Below, in pieces: positions 20,169 to 31,167 of a DNA stretch of 46,896 nt. A program made the translations under genes and the position numbers. The stretch is from Cochliopodium minus (Eukaryota; Discosea; Himatismenida; Cochliopodiidae). The DNA lies in NCBI GenBank assembly GCA_024220525.1, contig JAMYWO010000118.1:12210-59105 (forward strand). Direction: 5' to 3'. A model generated the notes under the pieces. That model was not told where the DNA came from. It worked only from the letters and a program-made list of their open reading frames with translations, and searched no databases. Each line of letters opens with the position of its first letter. Positions within the stretch are counted from its first letter, which is position 1.

Positions 20169-20317
20169 TAACTGAATAAACTCCAATGAAAATATAAAAA
20201 TTAATTTTTAAAATTAAACCAAAAATAAGGATAAAAATCAATTATCTCAATTTTATCAATCATTTGGTTTGGCTGTATTATTTTTTGTACATCCAAAAAA
20301 AGAAAGATTCTTTCCAT

Positions 20318-20500
20318 TCAAATGAAGTCAAAAAAATAAAAAATGGGCAATGTCTTTCTAATTTGAATCATGCCAACAAAGATGAATTTCATAAAAGGAT
20401 TTAGAAAAAATTTGTCCTGCTTATTGCTCATGAAGCTTTCAATATAAATGTGGATGACATCCAAAAGCAAATCTATAAAAAGAAACAATATGAAAAACAT
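20318..20500 (-). pseudogene. membrane-protein exon fragment
   Basis: The frame has a good internal acceptor (TTTCTTTTTATAG) followed by DLLLDVIHIYIES and FLNPFMKFIFVGMIQIRKTL, then a stop. An upstream minus-strand stretch (about 20550-20640) reads FLIEFIMIWILFENLMFIPL but is broken by stops. The pattern faintly recalls an ion-channel S3-S4 region, but this is too short to assign. It is treated as a likely remnant. Confidence 0.25.
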
Positions 20501-21956
20501 TTTAAGAGTATCTCAAAATGCATTTTATTGCATCTCAATTAATCAAATTGAGATATCCTGGATTAGAGGTATAAACATTAAATTTTCAAATAAAATCCAT
20601 ATCATTATAAATTCTATTAAAAATTTTTTGGTAAAATGATAGATAAAGGATCAATATTAATCAACATTGATCAATTATATTGTATATTTTATTAAGATAT
20701 AAATTGATATACCTCGGATTATTGTTCAAAATTGCATACATAAATATTTGAACAATATTTCTACATTCCATAAATTTGCTAACAAAAAATTTGAAATGTA
20801 TCATAAAAGTTTATCAATCCCACTGTGCACAAAAAAAACAACAACAAAATTGAGACAAAATTTGTCAAATGATCAAAATAGAAAATCAAAATGAGTGAAT
20901 GCAAGCCTCCTGCTACACTATCTCTTGATATTGAAGAATCCCAAAAAGGTCCACAAGTCCGAAAAACTCCAAAACAAGAATAAGATTTAAGTCAACGTGT
21001 TTTCTCCCAAATAATAAACAATCAATCCAATACACAACTGCAGCCTAGCATATTTAATCAACTTTTTTAAAACCTCCGTCATTACAAAATACTTGTGTTT
21101 TAATTAAAAAAAAATAAATAAATTTTATCTCCCAATAAAAGATTTGGTGAGATCAAGGAGGATAAGATTTTGTAGTTGTGATCCATTTTCTGAGATTCTT
21201 TCCAAAAAAAAAAAAAAATGTGTAAATGTAAAGCTGGGGATAACACTTTCAAAGTAAAATATTTATTAAAAATGAATTTTTTATTAAATTAATTTGTAGG
21301 ATCCCAAACAAATTTGCATTGCAGGGGTTTGTTCTTGTATTCCAATGAAATGTATAATGGAGAGTTAACAAAGTTTCATTGGGACAAAGAAATATATATG
21401 AAAAATTGGGTTTAAAAGAACATGAAGCAATTTTGTTGAAAGAATACTAGACGAATAGATTTTACCTCACATAAGTGGAGTACAACAGGATCAATTTTCA
21501 AATATTTGTTTAAATTTAGTATTGTTAATGCATGGACTTATTGGAAAGCAAATTCTGGTAAAAGGATCTACAGTTTAGAGTTTTTAGAGAATAGATTATT
21601 ACTTTGTTCATGAAGAGACTACAAAGAGAAAAAAAAAGAGAGATTTATCATGTTATTGATACACATCAACTTAATCAAGATACTAGGAAAAACAGGGGTG
21701 TTTGTGTTGTATGTTTGAATACAGAATAAAATAACTACTGTTCTTGTTCAACCAAGAATAAGAAAGTTTTTGTACATGGGAATGTCTTTCACAATACAAA
21801 GATAACAAAAAAGATGAAAAAAGACAAAAAAGCAACACCATTAAAATAATTTTTCTTTTTTGTTGTGATAAAATGTCCATTTTTTAAATGTAAAAAAGAT
21901 CTCCTTGCAAATAGATCTCCTTTTTTTATTTTTTGAATAAAAAAAAAAAAGAAAGG
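20501..21956. other. gene-poor region with short decayed open frames
   Basis: I can build no gene across this stretch. It holds a 30-codon plus-strand ORF at 20891-20983 (MSECKPPATLSLDIEESQKG start), plus fragments near 21300 and 21530-21610 (WTYWKANSGKRIYSLEFLEN), and a 65-codon minus-strand ORF at 21683-21880 with a hydrophobic N-terminus (MVLLFCLFSSFLLSLY). All are short, lack supporting exons and sit among stops. A copy of the palindromic-ended repeat is at 20648-20712. Confidence 0.5.
20648..20712 (+). mobile_element. short palindromic-ended repeat (MITE-like), truncated copy
   Basis: It starts GGATCAATATTAATCAACAT like the full copies and ends within the TTAAGATATAAATTGAT segment. The middle is shorter than in the other copies. 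Confidence 0.5.
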
Positions 21957-23092
21957 ATGGATGAAGATATTTACACAAATAGTGAATTGTCTGAGAGTGG
22001 AATATCAAGTCTAAAGCGCAAAAAGTAATTTTACATTTAAAAAATAAATGGATACACCCCTTATCAGATGTTGCTTTGCATAAAATTCAAATTTTTTCTT
22101 CCATCAAAAATATATTTCAATTAAATTCACATATCTGATGAATAGGATCAAGAAGATGACATCTTATCATTGGATCTTGATGATCTTTTTGGTCTTGATA
22201 ACAGGCTCAATGTTCCTCGTTATTAAATTGGCAGAAACAACAGTTCCTCCATTGGCATTGGTCTCTCTCAGATCGGGGATAGGTAAATGAAAAATAAAAT
22301 CAATTTTCCAAATATAATTTGAATCAATTTCTATATCTCAACATAAGATACTTATTTATCGATCAATGAGATTAAAATTATCATTTGTAAATGTTGATTA
22401 ATATTGATATTGATCCTATTATCGATCATTTTTACCAACATTTTCAATCTGATTAAAAATAATTAATTATTTTCTTGATAAAAATTTTGTGAAAGAAAAG
22501 TTTAATCTAAAAGAATACTAATTTCTTTAACAATGTTTCCTTAAAATTTTATTTTTCCTTTTATTACTTTAATTTTTTTTTAATTAATTTAGATTTTAAT
22601 TTTATTTTAATTTTTATTTTTATTTTTATTTTTTATTTTTTTGTCTTTAATTTTAATATTTACATTTAAATTATTATTTTAAATTTTTTTGTTTATGTTT
22701 TTTACATTTACATTATTATTTTTATCTTTAATTTTTCAATATTTTTATTATTTTAATATTAATTTGAATTTTAATTTTTAATTTATTTTATTATTTTAAT
22801 TTTAAACTAAACTTTAATTTTTTATTTATTTTAATTTTAATTTTAATTTTTTTAGGAACGATAATAATAGGAATCTACTGTCTTTTTGAATACACAAGAG
22901 AAAAAGAGAAAATAAGCAAAAAATGGAAAAAAATGCTCCGAAAAAAACTGATCGTTTTGAAAATGTTGGCCTTCGCCCTGTTCAAGTCGGTCATCCCCTT
23001 CCTCGTTTTGGCTTATTCTTATCAGTTTGGAATCAGTTCTGGTGTTGCCAGTGTCATCAACGCTTTTGTTCCCATCATTGCTGCTTTGATTG
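21957..23092 (+). CDS. DMT/EamA-type transporter, N-terminal half only
   Basis: Three exons (21957-22024, 22146-22282, 22856-23092) give 147 codons plus one base. A hydrophilic N-terminus (MDEDIYTNSELSESG) leads into an EamA domain: a helix with GSMFLVIKLAETTVPPLALV and SLRSGIGTIII, then a basic loop and further helices with SVIPFLVLAYSYQFGISSGV and ASVINAFVPIIAALIG, as in drug/metabolite transporters. The last exon ends at a good donor (G|GTAAAT), but downstream there is only an A-rich tract and then the oppositely oriented LRR gene, so the second EamA domain is missing. Intron 2 carries a copy of the MITE-like repeat. Either the gene is truncated or the assembly is misjoined. Confidence 0.7.
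22321..22416 (-). mobile_element. short palindromic-ended repeat (MITE-like) in DMT intron 2
   Basis: About 96 bp; its reverse complement matches the NFS1-intron copy along most of its length (for example TATATCTCAACATAAGATAC and ATGTTGATTAATATTGAT). It lies wholly in an intron. Confidence 0.6.
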
Positions 23093-23323
23093 GTAAATAA
23101 AAATTAAAAAATAAAAAATTTGAAATAAAAAATTAATAAATAAAAAATTTGAAATAAAAAATAAAAAATTTGAAATAATAAAATAAAAAATTTGAAATAA
23201 AAAATAAAAAATAAAAAATAAAAAATAAAAAATAAAAAATAAAATAAAAAATAAAAAATAAAAATAAAAAATAATGAAATAAAATGAAATTTTTTAAATG
23301 AAATAAAAATAAAAAATAACTTT
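23093..23323. repeat. (AAAAAT)n tract between two truncated convergent genes
   Basis: 231 bp of AAAATAAAAAAT with four interspersed TTTGAAATAAAAAAT units. It directly follows the last DMT exon and precedes the last LRR exon, and both genes appear to break off here. Confidence 0.85.
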
Positions 23324-23776
23324 TTACATGTAAGTCAAATTGGGAAGAGTAAAAGAAGGTAAAGTGGAAATAAAATTACAATAAAAATTAAGAGTTTGTA
23401 TGCTAGTAAGGGAAGAAAAGAAAGAGGGAGGGATGACAGAAAGATAGTTGCTTTTAATAGAAAAAGATTTCAAGGAGGTGCATCCTTCCCATTCTGTTCC
23501 TATTTCTCTTATCTTGTTGTTGTCCAAGTAAATTTTTTCTATCTTCTTTTCTGGCCCACACAAATTCCATTCCATTTCTTCTATTCTGTTGCTGCTTGCA
23601 TCACTAATTATAAATTAATTTAATAATAAAAATAAAATAAAAATAAAAAATAAATAATAAAAATAAAAATAAAAAACAAGAAAAAAATAAAAATAAAAAT
23701 AAAAATAAAAATAAAAATAAAAATAAAAATAAAAATAAAAATAAAAACAATAATAATAAAACAATAAAACAATAAA

Positions 23777-23808
<32 letters not shown>

Positions 23809-25841
23809 CAAAAATAAAAAATAAAAAATAAAATAAAAAATAAAAAATAAAAAAATGAAAATAAAGAAATGAAGTAAAAAATAAAAAAAATAAAATTGTT
23901 AAATTGTTAAATTAAAAAATAAAATAAAAATCAATTCTTAAAAATAAAATTTTACAAATAAGAGAGATTTGAGAGTTGAGAGAGGGAAAGGGGGAGGGAA
24001 GTAATGTTGTTAAAAGAAAGATCCAAGTAAATGAGAGAGGGAAAAGGATTGAAAGAAGAAAGAAAGTTATACTGTGAGTTGAGGTACTCCAATTTCGAAC
24101 AGTTTTCCATTTCAGAAATATCCGATACTATGTTGTTTTTAAACGTGATGTATTCCAATGCCCCTCCTTCGCACACGTTTGGAATTTTCTTCAAGTAATT
24201 CGAGTCTAAATTTCTTTTTAAAAAACAATTTATTTTTAATTTTATTTTTATTTAATTTTTATTTTTATTTATTTATTTTTATTTCTTTGTATTTAATTTT
24301 TTATTTTTTCTATAGATTTCTGTTTTATTATTTTTATTATTTTTATTTTTTTTTAAATTTTTTATTTTATTTTATATTTTATATTTTATTAATTTATTTT
24401 TATTGTATCTTTGAAATAGTTTTAAATTTGATATTTTCAATTTTATTATTTCCTAGATTGAAAATTTTTTGTCAGAATTTAATAAGCTCAATATAATTTG
24501 GATCAATATATATATTTCAACATATGATAGTATATAAATTGATCATTGAATATAATCATATTATCATATGTTGATTGATATTGATCCATTCTTTGATATA
24601 TTTACCAACAAATTTTCAATTTCTTATTCTGTTTGTTTTTTTTTTGAATTATATTTTTTATTTATAAATTTTTTGTTCAAAAAAAAGATTTACAAAAGTA
24701 ATAGTTGGCGAGCTGAAGACCAATTAGAGGGCAAGTGGAAGATAAAATTGTGAGAAAGATTCAAATACTGGAGGCTGGTGAAAGAAGAAAGAAGGGAAAG
24801 AGAAAAATTATCGAATTGATTATTGCACATTGAAAAATAGTTCAAATTAAAACAGTTTTCCATTTCTATATCTTCTATCTTATTGCCTTCTACGTTCAAG
24901 TATTCTAAGTTTCCTCCTCCGCATACATTTGCCAATCCAGTTAAATTGTTTGAGGATACATCTCTATTTAAAAATGAAAAATTATATCGAATTTTTTTAA
25001 AAATATATTATATTATTAAAATTATATTATTTTTTATTATAATATATATATATAATATTAAATTATTTCAATAAAAAAAAAAATTTTTACAAATTAGTTA
25101 GACTCTTGCTTAAACTCCAATCAGATGGTAATTGCTCAATATGGTTTTCGTGGAGATTGAGGGAGGTGAGATTCAAAGAATTGTAAAGGATCTCTTGTGA
25201 AAAACTTTTCAGGAGATTATTTTTGATGGAAAACACCCTCAAATTGCTGCAATTTCCCAAAAATCCCATAAAATCAATACAGTTCCTATCTAATTCTAAT
25301 ACTTCTAATTCTTCATTGCATATATTCGTAACATTAAATAGTGTATTTTTTTTCAAATTACTATCATTTGATTAGATTCGATTTTTGTTTCAAATTATAC
25401 AAAGGTGGAATTTGATTAGATTTTTAAAAAAAAAAATGATTTTATGAAAATAAATTAATGTACATTGTTTTGAAGGGTATAGCCATTAATTCTCCTGAGA
25501 TTATCCCAATAAGATTATTAAACTCCAAGTTTAATGATTGGGCTGTACAATTGATACCATAATAATCACAACAATTTTCCCTTTTAAAAAATGATTTGTT
25601 TAGAAAAGAATTATTGAGAGACAAAAATCATACGTTTCCCAATTTGTTCTATTTTTCCATCCATCTCCCTTGGTATCATTGTAAAATTTGCTTGAAAATA
25701 TAATTAATTTTTTCCTTTTCTTGTGTTTTAAAATTCTTACGATAATGCATTCAAAACATCTTGGGTGCAAACAATTGAACTATATCCACACCCAATCAAG
25801 AAAATGAAACATAATATAATCAAATTCAATTTCATTTTCAT
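23324..25841 (-). CDS. secreted or membrane leucine-rich-repeat protein, exon-modular
   Basis: Seven exons (25741-25841, 25634-25690, 25464-25580, 25091-25360, 24694-24963, 23956-24213, 23324-23603) give 450 aa if the terminal TAA is used. A signal peptide (MKLNLIILCFIFLIGCGY) precedes an N-terminal cap with FYNDTKGDGWKNRTNW and ENCCDYYGINC, the pattern of plant-like LRRNT domains. Then four homologous exons each encode about four LRRs and open with a NLxxN/DxSSN turn (for example LNLDSNYLKKIPNVCEGG, DVSSNNLTGLANVCGGGNLE). Introns between them are all phase 2 at the same place in the repeat. The last exon ends in TYM followed by a TAA that is also a perfect donor (AT|GTAAAA) in the same phase, so more repeats and a membrane segment may originally have followed. 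Likely a cell-surface recognition or adhesion protein. Confidence 0.85.
23625..23900. repeat. (AAATAA)n tract in LRR intron
   Basis: An array of AAAAATAAAAATAA between LRR exons 6 and 7, non-coding. The long ORFs read on either strand here are artefacts of the repeat. Confidence 0.85.
24500..24587 (-). mobile_element. short palindromic-ended repeat (MITE-like) in LRR intron 5
   Basis: 88 bp. The two ends are inverted copies of each other over about 25 bp (GGATCAATAT..TCAACATATGATA against TATCATATGTTGA..ATATTGATCC). It is the copy with the best preserved terminal inverted repeats. Confidence 0.65.
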
Positions 25842-25900
25842 TTTTTTTTTAATTTTCTGATTTATTGAGAAAGGGTTTTCTTTTTGTTTCTTTGCAGATA

Positions 25901-26341
25901 TTAATCTTTCTTTTCTTTTGATTCTTGTTTTTTCCTGAAAAAAAGATCTGTGATTTTTGACAAAAATGATTTATTGAATGGCCTGGCTATGCTTTGATTC
26001 AGAATATGAACTTTGAACAATTGATTTTGTGATAATCTGAAAGGGATCATGAAACATTGTGAGAGTAATGGAGAAGGCAAACCAAAAATTAAATTCACAC
26101 ATAAAATAATTATAAAGAGGAAAAGAGATTGATAAAACGTTGATTTTAAAATCGATCTATCATATTCCTGAACACTAATTTCTTTATTTTCTGATTTGAT
26201 CAGTGTTTTATCATTCTTTCTTCCAATCTTTGAAAGAATCAAATATTGAACAATGAAATTAATGCTATGAACAGAAATGAAGATAATTCTCAAGTAGTAT
26301 TGTCTATCACCATATTTTAAAAATTCATTTATGGAGTTCAT
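25901..26341 (-). CDS. PHO88/SND3-like ER protein
   Basis: A single exon of 146 aa. It shows the family's plan: an N-terminal membrane segment (YYLRIIFISVHSINFIVQYL), a charged linker ending in the conserved SVQEYDRSILKSTFYQ (compare VxxYDxxxxxKxxxxQ), a second membrane segment (SLFLFIIILCVNLIFG) and PSPLLSQCFMIPFRLSQNQL with FKVHILNQSIARPF at the C-terminus. Yeast Pho88/Snd3 is an ER membrane protein of the SRP-independent targeting route. It lies 59 bp upstream of the LRR gene on the same strand. Sequence similarity is moderate; the assignment rests on the order of motifs and the size. Confidence 0.7.
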   Translation of the reverse strand: MNSINEFLKYGDRQYYLRIIFISVHSINFIVQYLILSKIGRKNDKTLIKSENKEISVQEYDRSILKSTFYQSLFLFIIILCVNLIFGLPSPLLSQCFMIPFRLSQNQLFKVHILNQSIARPFNKSFLSKITDLFFRKKQESKEKKD

Positions 26342-27029
26342 TTTTTATTTAATAAAGCTAAAATAAGAAATTAAACAAATTAAATCTCAGAAAATCAAAA
26401 GATTTTCCAAACCTAAACAAATTTTGATTCTGTTTTTGACCCAAAAAATTGAATGGTAGAGTTTGTTTTTTCTTGATGGTACATTATTTACAGAATCAAT
26501 TTTTACTCAATAAATTATATTCCTATAAAACTCTCACATTACAACCATCTCCAATTTGATCCTCAAAATTCAGTTTATGTAAAAAGTCAAATTGGAGATA
26601 AAGTTCTATTTTTGATGTCTTCTTTTTTGGAGGTAAATAAGAACTTTGATCCTTAACTAACTTTCTTTTTTAGAATTTGTAGCAAGATTAAGTCTCATTT
26701 CTATCTTTGGAACAACATATCTTACTTTATCATTCCCTACATGATCTTCACTGTTTTTTCGTCTTTTTTATATATTTGATGAACTACCTTTAAAATCCAT
26801 AAAACTAATTTCATTAAAATTGGTTTTATTTTGCAAAATATCTATGATAATTATACCTTTTTATGTTTGTTGGAGCATCATTTGGTGGATCAAACATTTT
26901 TTATCTTTTATTCAATTTTTTTTAAAATTTTTTGGTCGAAATTGAATGAATAATAAATTAAAGAGTTGAGATAAGTTTTTTTGAAAAAAAGAATGGTCAA
27001 GAAAAATTTAATCCAAATCCAATACTTGT
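26342..27029. other. intergenic with possible decayed small membrane-protein gene (plus strand)
   Basis: Two plus-strand stretches look coding: about 26477-26632 (KLSHYNHLQFDPQNSVYVKS, then GDKVLFLMSSFLE before a GAG|GTAAAT donor) and, after a TTTTTTAG acceptor at 26673, FVARLSLISIFGTTYLTLSF with an in-frame TGA and then a further open hydrophobic stretch to about 26945. The splice phases do not join them cleanly and no start codon is evident. It could be a pseudogene or chance. Confidence 0.3.
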
Positions 27030-28796
27030 TCAATCATCTTGAGTCCATTTGATAGATTTGATATCAATTCCCTCTTGATACATTTCCCACAAAGGAGAGA
27101 GATCCCTAAGTCTGTTGACTTGTTTGATACATAAATCGATGGTGAAATCAATTTCTTTTTCTGTTGTGAATCTTCCAATTCCGAATCTGATGGAAGTATG
27201 AGCAAGTTCCTCATCAACACCCAAAGCACGCAAAACATAGGAAGGTTCTAGAGAAGCAGAAGTACAAGCACTACCAGAAGATAAAGCAACATCCTTCAAG
27301 GCCATCAAAAGACTTTCTCCTTCAACATAAGCAAAAGAGATATTGCAATTTCCAAAATATCTGTTTTGTAAATCCCCGTTCAATTGAATATTAGGCAATT
27401 TTTTGATTCCTTCATACAATCTGTTAAATAATTTTGAAATTCTTTCCCTGTCCCTTTCCATTTCTTCTTTTGCAATTTTACAAGCTTCTCCAAATCCAGC
27501 GATTATCGGTGTTGCCAAAGTTCCACTTCTCATTCCTCTTTCTTGTCCTCCTCCATTTATCAATGGTTCTATGCGCACTCTTGGTTTTCTTCTCACATAT
27601 AATGCTCCTAAATATCGTTTTGAAATATTCGATTAGTGATAAGAATGAAAATTTGTTAGTAAAAATGATAGTTAATAGGATCAATATTAATCAACATATA
27701 CAAATGATAATATGATTATTTGGATCTTATTGATCAATTATATAGTATCTTATGTTGAGATATAAAAGTTAATCCAATTATATGAAGAACAAATGTTTTT
27801 AAATAGGAATGAAATTAAAATACCAACACCCTTTGGGCCATAGATTTTATGACCAGAAATGGACATTAAATCGATATTCATCTTATTTACATCAATTGGA
27901 ATTTTCCCAACTGCTTGTGCTGCATCTGTATGAAAAAAAACTCCCCTTTCCCTGCAAATTTTTCCAATTTCTTCTAAAGGTTGGATGACACCAATTTCAT
28001 TGTGCACTGCCATTATAGAAACTATTGAGGTTTCTTCTTTTATTGAGGATCTTAGTGTTTCGAGATCAATCAACCCATTTGATTTCACAGGTAGATATGT
28101 GACCTTAAATCCTTCTTGCTCCAATACTCTGCATGTATCCAATACACATTTATGTTCCTAATTTTTATAAAAAAATTTTGAAATTGGCTCAATATTCATT
28201 TGATCTATGTTTTATTGGTTTTACAGTTACGGTGGTGATGATATGATCTTTCTTTTTTTTATAAAATCTTGCCACTCCCTTTAAAGCAGCATTATTGGAT
28301 TCTGTGGCTCCAGATGTGAAAACAATTTCTTTTGAATTTGCATTGATCAAATTCGCCACATTCTATTTCACAAAAAAATATAAAAAAAAAAAATTTTTTT
28401 CTTATTTTTACTCTTTATTTCTCAATTTTTGATTTATCTTACCTCTCTTGCTTCTTCAACTGCATTTTCTGCTTCCCATCCGTATGAATGTGTTTTAGAA
28501 TGAGGATTGCCATAATAATCAACAAAAAAGGGAATCATTTTATCCAATACTCTTGGATCAACAGGTGTTGTTGCTTGAAAATCAAGATAAATAGATCTTT
28601 GATCCTTGGGTGCTTTATTATTTGTATATCGTTTCAATTGAAATCATATTTAAAGAGAAAATAAATCACCTTCAGGGATTGGCTTTAATAATATATTTGA
28701 AAAGTGATATTTATTCTTTTGAATTGGAAATATTTTGTTTTTTGAGAAGATCAAATTTTTCTTTTTGAAAAGCATATTCGTCTTATTGAGCTTCAT
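27030..28796 (-). CDS. NFS1: mitochondrial cysteine desulfurase NFS1
   Basis: Five exons (28670-28796, 28443-28612, 28225-28362, 27824-28157, 27030-27607) splice to 448 aa. This PLP enzyme takes sulfur from cysteine for Fe-S cluster assembly with ISCU, frataxin and ISD11. Visible: a basic presequence ([20 protein letters not shown]), [50 protein letters not shown], the PLP lysine in [14 protein letters not shown], the sulfur-carrying Cys in [18 protein letters not shown], and the C-terminal [21 protein letters not shown] needed for ISC assembly. The usual VNNEIG reads VHNEIG. Exon 2 is taken from the acceptor TAATAAAG at 28613, which restores frame with exon 1. Intron 4 contains a MITE-like repeat. 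Confidence 0.97.
27678..27776 (+). mobile_element. short palindromic-ended repeat (MITE-like) in NFS1 intron 4
   Basis: About 99 bp from GGATCAATATTAATCAACAT to AATCC. It is the reverse complement of the DMT-intron copy over most of its length. It sits between the splice sites at 27608 and 27823 without disturbing them. Confidence 0.65.
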
Positions 28797-28993
28797 TTTT
28801 TTATTTTTTTTGTAAATATAAATTCACAAGTAAAAATATCAAATCAAGATTTCTATTTTTCAATAAAAAGAAATAATTCGAATAAATTCAAATACATTGC
28901 ACATAAGAAATAATTATTATTTTCAATTTGAAATGATTAGTTTTTGATTAAAATTTAATTTTAATTTTTTGAGAAGGAATTGAAAATCTATTT

Positions 28994-31167
28994 TTATAAA
29001 GAATCAATTTCCTCTTTCAATCTTTTGATCTGGGGAAATTGAAGGATGTTTTTAGTGGAAAAGCCATCTTGCTCCAAAATTTGGAATCTTTTGTTGAAGG
29101 AATCTTTTCTTAATCGATTTTTTAGTTTTTCATCTTCCAAAAAGCTGTATTTGAAAGAATTGTCCATCAAAACAAGGAGATCTTGTATTTCAAACTTTTT
29201 CTTTGTATGTAACAGATAAAACTCATCAGAGAGATCAATGTCACACATTAGCTTGTCGTCTGTGTTTACTGTCACCTTTACACCATGGGAATAAAGCAAG
29301 TCTATTGGGTGTTCTTCGAATGTTTGTGTTGCTTTTGTTTTAAAATTGGATGTAGGACATACTTCAAGTACTATCCCTTTCTTTTTTACTTCTTCCAACT
29401 AAAAAAATAAATTATTAAAAATAAATAAACAAAAAATTAATAGAAAAATTAGAAATAAAAATTTTTTACCAAATTTTTGTCCCTTATCAAAGCAATCCCA
29501 TGCCTTTAAATTTGTGAAGGGTTTATTAAAATTATTACAAAAGAAATTTAAATACCCTATTCTTGATACTCTTGCATTGTCTATTGCATCTTTAATGGAA
29601 TTAGGCCCATCTGACTCTCCTATTTATATTTTTTATTAATCATTTATTATTTATTATTTATAATTTATTATTTATTATTTATTATTTATTATTTATTATT
29701 TATTATTTATGATTTATTTATTATTTTATTATTTATTATTTATTTATTATTTATTATTTTATTCTTATTATATTTATATTATTATCAAAGAAAAATTACC
29801 AGCATGGCATGTGGACTAATATTTTTTTATTAAATAAAAAAAGATTAATTATTGATATTAACTAAAAAAATTAATATATACTTTGAGGCCTCCTCCCAAA
29901 GCAATGTCATAAGCCTCTCTATGTTCTACAAAATAGATGAAATTAAAATAAATAAAAAATTAAATATTAATAAAAAAAATAAAAATTAATAAAAAAATTT
30001 TAAAAAATAAAAAAAATGAATTGAAGAAATACGGAGAGAAGGAAAATCGTTTTCAGGGCCAGCAAGATCAAAAGCAACCACCCCTTTATTTTTAAATTTT
30101 AAAGCGGCTTGTGCCAATTCTTTTGATATTTTTGGATCCATTTGTCTCATTCCACTAATTTGATATAATTGATGTTAATTTAAATTTAATAATCATTGGT
30201 TAATTTTTTGTTTTTGAATGACATACGAATCTATTTATTTTTATTTTGATTTTTTTTTTTGATTATTTTTTATTTTTATTTATTTATTTTATTTATTTTT
30301 TATTAATTTTTATTTATTTATTTTACCATATTTTATTGAATTATTTTAATATTACTTTATTTTATTTTATTTATTTTGGAGTTTAAATTTACCAAACAAT
30401 GATACGAACAGTGAGAGGCATCTTAGATTCTATTTTAGGGATCGTTCCACAAACTGTTTCTAGAACTTCATCTACACTCAATCCGCTCTTTAAATGTAAC
30501 ACAGGTGAAAACCTTTTTTTATTTTTATATATTTATTATTTTATTTTATTTGTTTTATTTTGATAAGATTTTATTTTTTTTTGAACATTTTTTTTTTAAA
30601 GTACCTTACTTCGATATATCTTACCCCATCATTTACAGAATCTTCAGCAATTTCCATCATTGCTCTTTCTAACCCCTTTTTAGTTTGCAACACAGAGAGG
30701 GTTATATCGAATGCAGAAAGAAATTGTATCAAACTTTTTTTCAAATGAAAAAGAAAAAATATTGCAAATGAAAAAGAAAATAGAAATAAACAAAGGAAAA
30801 ATAAATAAAGACCTTTGACAATTATCTGGTACCACCTATAATGTTTGAGTAAATTCGAATTTATTATCTTTACAATCCCAATAAGAAAAAAGTTGATACC
30901 ACGAGAGTTCTTAATTCCTTTTCATTATAAGTTGGTAATTTTATTGAATCTTCTTTGGCCAGTTCTATTATTGATGAATTTCTAATAGAGCCATCTAAAT
31001 GATAATGTAGATCTGCTTTTGGCAATTTTCTTTAATGACATTTTAGAGATAAATAGGTCAAATTTTGAATAAATTTACTTTATGGTGTCTTTTGTTAAAC
31101 TGATTGAAGAATATAATCTTTTATTGTGGAAGATTTTTTTATATTTTGACAAACTCTTCTTGAACAT
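28994..31167 (-). CDS. adenosine deaminase family enzyme
   Basis: Eleven exons (31079-31167, 30900-31029, 30813-30835, 30605-30733, 30393-30512, 30033-30154, 29882-29925, 29800-29815, 29556-29619, 29470-29503, 28994-29398) splice to 391 aa. It catalyses hydrolytic deamination of adenosine to inosine. Zinc and catalytic residues are in place: KADLHYHLDGSIR (two His), HAGE (Zn His, catalytic Glu), RIGHGIALIRDKNL (His) and VTVNTDD (Asp). VLEVCPTSNF is also typical. NTDDK replaces the common NTDDP. The first 30 residues (MFKKSLSKYKKIFHNKRLYS start) are basic and free of acidic residues, like a mitochondrial presequence, which is unusual for this cytosolic enzyme. Exons of 16, 23, 34 and 44 nt carry parts of the active site. 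The 3' end of exon 2 could be 30900 or 30903. Confidence 0.9.
29640..29772. repeat. (TTATTTA)n tract in ADA intron
   Basis: TTATTATTTATTATTTATT array in the intron between the 16-nt exon and exon 9; non-coding. Confidence 0.8.

Noticed and set aside
23620-23811. 63-aa Phe/Ile-only minus-strand ORF
   Set aside because: It is a translation of the (AAATAA)n repeat in an LRR intron.
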